DNA of 32,460 bases from Candidatus Roizmanbacteria bacterium RIFCSPHIGHO2_02_FULL_38_11. GTDB lineage: Bacteria > Patescibacteriota > Microgenomatia > UBA1406 > GWC2-37-13. Position 1 is the stretch's first letter. Each line of letters starts with the position of its first letter. The notes beneath the pieces were generated by a model, which saw only the letters and a program-made list of their open reading frames with translations, was not told the origin of the DNA and did no database searches. The stretch is from NCBI GenBank assembly GCA_001788015.1, contig MFZO01000047.1, forward strand, positions 68,266-100,725. The letters run 5' to 3'. Shown one piece after another: positions 28,650 through 32,460 of the stretch. Both the position numbers and the translations under genes were made by a program.

Positions 28650-30666
28650 ACCCACAGTAACAGTCGGAATTCCCGCTTATAACGAGGAAAAAAATATAGG
28701 CAATCTTTTGCTTGAGCTTCTCAATCAAAAGCAATCTATATTTGAGTTAGAAAAAGTTATTGTGGTTTCCGATGGCAGTACAGATGGGACCGTAGCCAAA
28801 GTAAAAATTATCAAAAATCCCCAAGTTATGGTGATCGATAATTTGGAAAGAAAAGGCAAACCATACAGGCTGAATCAATTATTCGAGAATTCAAAATCAG
28901 ATACACTCGTCATTTTGGATGCTGACACCCTCCTCCAGGACAAACTTTTCTTGGAAAAGCTGATGAAGCCTGTTATAAAGCAAAAGGCTGATCTGACTTC
29001 GGCAGGGATTGAAGAACTAGAACCTAAAACATTTATCCAAAAAATGCTTAAGGCAAGTATGGCTTTTAAAAAATATATTTTTGAGAGGTACAGAGAGGGG
29101 AATAATCTCTATACCTGTCACGGAAGGGCTCGGGCATTTTCCAGAAGGCTATACAGCTCAATTCAGTTTACCGATACGATAGCCGACGATGCTTTCTCAT
29201 ACCTTTTTTGCAAAGCTAAAAAATATAAATATTATTTTGCCAAAGAGGCGAAAGTATATTATCAATTACCAGAGAATCTGGTTGATCATGAGAAACAGAG
29301 CATCCGCTTTTTTCAGTCGAAGAAAGACTTAGTAAGAACATTTGGTGAAGAGTTAGTTCAATCAGAATACCGCCTTCCATTTATACTTAGCATACAGTCT
29401 TTTGCGAAGACACTTGTTTCTTATCCCTTTATTGTGCCTTATTTTACTACGGTCTCATGGCTAAAAATTAAATCGAGTTTATCGACACAGCGTACCTCCA
29501 AATGGGACGTAGCTGAATCATCCAAAAACTTGAAAAAAGAAAAAATTTCTATCTGCCTTTTTGGGACCTACGACAGAAACTACACTTCTAACAAACTGAT
29601 CCTGCAAGGCTTGAAGGAAAACAATATTGACGTGGTCGAGATCAATGCTCATACGCCAGTTACCAGGCTTGACAGCCAGAAGGAGATGACTTGGATAAAA
29701 CTAATAGTCCGAATCGCCAGGAAATACAGGATTATTACGGAGATTGTCAAAAATTACAAAGCATTTAAAAAAGTCGACGCCATCTATGTAGGTTATCCCG
29801 GCCACTTCGACGTTTTGATCGCCTATCCGATCGCCAAGATTTTTGGCAAAAAGCTGGTCTTCAATCCGCTTCTTATCTTTTATACCGGATTTAGCGAAGA
29901 GCAGGGAATTTTAAAAAAGACAACGCTCATGGGAAAAGTTTTAAAAGGCGGGGAAACATTGATCTATAACCTTTGCGACATGGTATTCGCCGATACTCCC
30001 TTCCAAGAGAAATATCTGATCCGTGATTACAAAGTAGCAAAGGAAAAGCTTCGCGTTCTGCCAATCGGCGCCGATGACAGATATTACAAATACACTCCCT
30101 ACACGAATCTTGGCAAAAAAATAAATGTCGTCTACTATGGCTTGTACAGCCCGGTTCACGGCGTAGAACACATAATCGAAGCGGCTAGAATATTAAGGAA
30201 CAACAAAGACGTCAAATTTACGTTTGTTGGAATAGGGCAGACATTTAAGGCCAATTACGAAAGAGCAAAAAAATTGAAGTTGCCAAATGTCGAGTTTTTT
30301 CACGATGTGCCGATGGAGAAACATCCGGCAATCATCCAGAAAGCAGATATCTTCTTAGGTTTCCTGCAGAAGCATCCGACAGTTGACCGAGTCATACCAA
30401 ATAAGATCTATCAAGGACAAGCGTTGGGAAAAGTTGTTTTAACCGCAGATGCACCGGTTACCCGCAGCATATTCACCCATAAACAAAACATGTATTTTTG
30501 CCAACCTTCAAATCCCAAAGATCTGGTTAAGGCCATATTGGATCTCCAATCAAATCCCAAACTGAGAAAAGAAATAGCAGACAACGGTTACGCTTTGTAT
30601 AAAAAAGAGTTCACTCCCAAAGCGGTCGGTAAAAAACTCATAGAATTTGTTCAAGAAATTTTATGA
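28639..30666 (+). CDS. GT2-GT4 fusion glycosyltransferase
   Basis: The 675-residue protein combines a GT2 domain (about 1-270; VTVGIPAYNEEKNI, VVSDGSTDGTV, ILDADTLL) with a GT4-like domain (about 302-675; ISICLFGTYDRNYTSNKLIL, then VYYGLYSPVHGVEHIIEAAR and LGFLQKHPTVDRVIPNKIYQ). I chose the ATG at 28639, since it gives the same MKxKxTVTVGIPAYNEE opening as the paralogues; the frame extends upstream to 28561 without family support. It overlaps paralogue 1 by eleven bases and the next gene by ATGA. Two activities in one chain suggest successive sugar additions. Confidence 0.87.
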   Translation: MKTKPTVTVGIPAYNEEKNIGNLLLELLNQKQSIFELEKVIVVSDGSTDGTVAKVKIIKNPQVMVIDNLERKGKPYRLNQLFENSKSDTLVILDADTLLQDKLFLEKLMKPVIKQKADLTSAGIEELEPKTFIQKMLKASMAFKKYIFERYREGNNLYTCHGRARAFSRRLYSSIQFTDTIADDAFSYLFCKAKKYKYYFAKEAKVYYQLPENLVDHEKQSIRFFQSKKDLVRTFGEELVQSEYRLPFILSIQSFAKTLVSYPFIVPYFTTVSWLKIKSSLSTQRTSKWDVAESSKNLKKEKISICLFGTYDRNYTSNKLILQGLKENNIDVVEINAHTPVTRLDSQKEMTWIKLIVRIARKYRIITEIVKNYKAFKKVDAIYVGYPGHFDVLIAYPIAKIFGKKLVFNPLLIFYTGFSEEQGILKKTTLMGKVLKGGETLIYNLCDMVFADTPFQEKYLIRDYKVAKEKLRVLPIGADDRYYKYTPYTNLGKKINVVYYGLYSPVHGVEHIIEAARILRNNKDVKFTFVGIGQTFKANYERAKKLKLPNVEFFHDVPMEKHPAIIQKADIFLGFLQKHPTVDRVIPNKIYQGQALGKVVLTADAPVTRSIFTHKQNMYFCQPSNPKDLVKAILDLQSNPKLRKEIADNGYALYKKEFTPKAVGKKLIEFVQEIL

Positions 30667-31580
30667 ACAAGAAAAAATTTACTGTCACAATCGGTATTCC
30701 AGTCTATAATGAGGAGAACAATATAAAATACCTACTTGAATCCCTTTTAAAACAAAGCGAAAAGAACGTTTTTATCGAGAAAATCATCGTTATTTCCGAT
30801 GCAAGCACGGATAAAACAAATGAAATAATCTCTTCTATAAATAATCCTAGTGTCCAAATAATTGTAAATAAAATTAGAGAGGGTCAAATTAATATTCAGA
30901 ATAAAATTTTTTCATTAGTAAATTCAGATGTAGTAGTGCTTTTTGAGGCTGATACGTGTCCAAAGGACGACATGTTTTTAGAAGAACTTCTAAAACCTTT
31001 AATGTTTAATAAGCAGCTTGAGTTTCTTCAAGGTAATCCACAACCGTTGCCGCCGATGAATTTTTTTGAAAAGATATTATACGCTCAAGATGCTTCATTC
31101 TATAAATTCGTTAAAGATCTGGGACACCCGGAAGAAATATTCATTTCGGGTGGTGCAGGAAGAGCATTCAGCAAAAAAGTATACAAAAATCTAGTCTGGC
31201 CAAAGAATGTTCCGGAGGATAGTTTTGCCTTCTTTTGGCTTAAAAAAAATAATATAAAAATGGCTTTTAGACAAAATGCAATTTGTTATTATAGATTACC
31301 CCAGTCTCTTGAAGACTATTTAATAAAAAAGCAAAAAGTAATTGCGGGTCAGATTACATTAAATAAAAATTTCTCAAACCTGCTTAACAATCAGCAGAAT
31401 TCTTTTTCAAAATTCCTCTTACTTAAGGTTGCTTTATATTTTTTATTTACACACCCCATTCTATTTTTTAGCTATTTGTTGATTAAGTTAATCGAAAAAA
31501 TGAGGATTAAAAAAGAAAAATTCTCTGATTTATGGAAATATCCATATTCAACAAAAGCATTATTTCAAATTAAAACGTAA
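30663..31580 (+). CDS. GT2 glycosyltransferase, paralogue 3
   Basis: The 305-residue protein shows FTVTIGIPVYNEENNIKYLL, VISDASTDKT and, in place of the usual DxD, LFEADTCPKD, where the first aspartate of the motif is glutamate. The later ED motif is kept in VPEDSFAF. The C-terminus is hydrophobic (LYFLFTHPILFFSYLLI). The ATG overlaps the stop of the GT2-GT4 gene as ATGA. It is a divergent member of the tandem family and might have altered donor specificity or reduced activity. Confidence 0.86.
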   Translation: MNKKKFTVTIGIPVYNEENNIKYLLESLLKQSEKNVFIEKIIVISDASTDKTNEIISSINNPSVQIIVNKIREGQINIQNKIFSLVNSDVVVLFEADTCPKDDMFLEELLKPLMFNKQLEFLQGNPQPLPPMNFFEKILYAQDASFYKFVKDLGHPEEIFISGGAGRAFSKKVYKNLVWPKNVPEDSFAFFWLKKNNIKMAFRQNAICYYRLPQSLEDYLIKKQKVIAGQITLNKNFSNLLNNQQNSFSKFLLLKVALYFLFTHPILFFSYLLIKLIEKMRIKKEKFSDLWKYPYSTKALFQIKT

Positions 31581-31584
31581 AAAA

Positions 31585-31692
31585 ATGAAAAATAAAATTT
31601 TAACAGTCAGCATAGGAATTCCTGCTTATTACGAGGAAGAAAATATTGCCAATTTATTGGAGATCTCCTTGAACAGTAAACGACTACGTTAA
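31585..31692 (+). pseudogene. Truncated GT2 remnant, paralogue 4
   Basis: Only 35 codons remain: MKNKILTVSIGIPAYYEEEN, then IANLLEISLNSKRLR and a stop. This is the conserved N-terminus of the neighbouring paralogues. The rest of the gene is missing, and unrelated sequence follows. A deletion or insertion broke the copy just after the first helix. Confidence 0.8.
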
Positions 31693-31696
31693 ACAA

Positions 31697-31816
31697 ATGA
31701 TTTGCTATGTGGATGGAGGCATTCAACTTCAAAGATATTTCGATAAAGAAATGGTGGTTGATGCAATCAAACTGCCTAAAGAGATTAGTTTTAAAGTAAG
31801 ATTTCACAATTCTTGA
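31697..31816 (+). CDS. Small ORF of doubtful status, 39 residues
   Basis: The frame MICYVDGGIQLQRYFDKEMV continues to FKVRFHNS. It starts four bases after the GT2 remnant and ends inside the left inverted repeat of the next element. It may be the tail end of a different gene joined by the same deletion. There is no ribosome-binding site or known motif. Confidence 0.25.
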   Translation: MICYVDGGIQLQRYFDKEMVVDAIKLPKEISFKVRFHNS

Positions 31817-31949
31817 CAAAACTGTATCAATGTAGCATATGTTGTCATTCCCGTGGAAACGGGAATCTATATAATTTAGTCCTTTAAATCAGTGCAACTC
31901 TGGATTCCTGCCTTCGCAGGAATGACAGGTGTGTGTCAAGAATCGTGAA
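31803..31949. mobile_element. MITE-like element with 16-bp inverted ends
   Basis: TTCACAATTCTTGACA (31803-31818) and the complement of 31934-31949 match at 15 of 16 positions. They enclose a TGTCATTCCCG...GCAGGAATGACA palindromic repeat (31843-31927). The arrangement parallels 16083-16248 with different ends. There is no coding capacity. The remainder of this gap, 31950-32069, holds nothing I can identify. Confidence 0.55.
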
Positions 31950-32069
31950 TAGTTACAAGAATAACTATCGGTTAAATTTTTGTTTAACAAAGCAATAAAA
32001 GTATCCTATAAGTAAATTCATATTCTAACTCTCGTCTTATCAATATAGCTCGCATTTGATGAGTATTTT

Positions 32070-32078
32070 TGGTATAAT
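32070..32078 (+). promoter_or_regulatory. Extended -10 promoter before the last glycosyltransferase
   Basis: TGG directly followed by TATAAT (32073-32078) gives a TGn-extended -10 element. No good -35 lies at normal distance, as is common for this type. The start would be near 32085, sixteen bases before the ATG. Confidence 0.5.
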
Positions 32079-32100
32079 CTATACCTATAGTAAATATTAT

Positions 32101-32460
32101 ATGATAAAAACCACTCGTAACTTTACCGTCACCATAGGTATTCCCGCATATAATGAAGAACAAGGTATTAAAAAGATGCTTAAGTCAGTGTGTAAACAAA
32201 AAGAAAAAGGATTTAAGATTAAAGAAATTTTAGTAATCTCTGACGGAAGCACCGATCGCACAGTTGAAATCGTCAAAAGTATAAGAGATCCAAGGATAGT
32301 TCTGATTGACAATAAAAAAAGATTGGGACAATCTACACGCATTCAAGAGTTATTGCACAGATTTAATAGCGATTACCTTGTGCTTATGGATGCTGACTTG
32401 ATAATAAAAGACGAAGATGGAATTCAACGCTTGATTAAAAAAATCTCGTCAGATAAAAAC
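32101..32460 (+). CDS. GT2 glycosyltransferase, paralogue 5, cut by the window end
   Basis: The first 120 codons are present and the frame is open at the edge. It shows FTVTIGIPAYNEEQGIKKML, VISDGSTDRTV and the DxD in LMDADLII. It belongs to the same tandem family as the three preceding genes and the remnant. Unlike them it has its own likely promoter and follows a 500-base gap holding a MITE-like element. Confidence 0.9.
   Translation, partial: MIKTTRNFTVTIGIPAYNEEQGIKKMLKSVCKQKEKGFKIKEILVISDGSTDRTVEIVKSIRDPRIVLIDNKKRLGQSTRIQELLHRFNSDYLVLMDADLIIKDEDGIQRLIKKISSDKN

Noticed and set aside
1-32460. CRISPR array, prophage, integrase or insertion sequence with transposase
   Set aside because: No regularly spaced repeats and no recombinase or transposase motifs were found; repeats here are dispersed palindromes.

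Overview
The window looks like a chromosome segment of a Candidate Phyla Radiation bacterium (Patescibacteria, most likely Microgenomates-like). This is inferred from several traits: AT-rich, tightly packed genes; few clear Shine-Dalgarno sites; tRNAs without encoded CCA; many membrane or surface proteins of unknown function; a SipW/TasA operon; a sortase beside an LAxTG-type substrate; large glycosyltransferase arrays; and intergenic palindromic repeats bounded by TGTCAT...ATGACA. No rRNA, CRISPR array, transposase or phage gene was seen.

Layout. (1) 1-5600, mostly plus strand: uppP, abutting tRNA-Arg(CCG) and tRNA-Ala(CGC), a hypothetical protein, a Nudix hydrolase, a large anchored surface protein with an apparently leaderless promoter, peptide deformylase, tRNA-Ile(UAU), and tRNA-Phe(GAA). 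A small GIY-YIG gene follows tRNA-Phe and is bracketed by a 21-bp duplication of the tRNA 3' end. (2) 5617-17864, nearly all minus strand: a thiol-redox and probable metal-homeostasis island. It holds two CcdA-type electron-transfer proteins, three thioredoxin-fold proteins, an ICMT-like methyltransferase, Cys/His-rich small membrane proteins, DUF2933-like and DUF5676-like proteins, an OmpR-type regulator and a histidine kinase. A TMTC-like glycosyltransferase gene with TPRs separates regulator and kinase. Three proteins end in a cysteine-bearing tail. (3) 17915-20901, minus strand: a surface operon in the order TasA-like protein, SipW-type signal peptidase, and two lamin-tail-domain proteins. 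Upstream lie a long hairpin and a candidate structured RNA with its own promoter and terminator. (4) 21444-22592, plus strand: an LAATG-tailed surface protein and a sortase. (5) 22982-32460, plus strand: a polysaccharide locus. It opens with a 1583-residue protein joining two GT2 glycosyltransferases, a Wzx-like flippase and a GT4 glycosyltransferase, followed by tandem GT2 paralogues, one of them a remnant and the last cut by the window edge.

How the parts fit. Undecaprenyl recycling (UppP), polyprenyl- or membrane-linked sugar transfer, a flippase, a sortase and a SipW system all serve the cell envelope. The CcdA/thioredoxin proteins would keep cysteines outside the membrane reduced, plausibly for metal-handling proteins under two-component control; no metal-transporting ATPase is present here to confirm a metal. 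Several genes shorter than 60 codons (58-aa Cys-tailed protein, 59-aa DUF2933-like, 51-aa membrane protein) are annotated because reading frame, spacing and composition support them.
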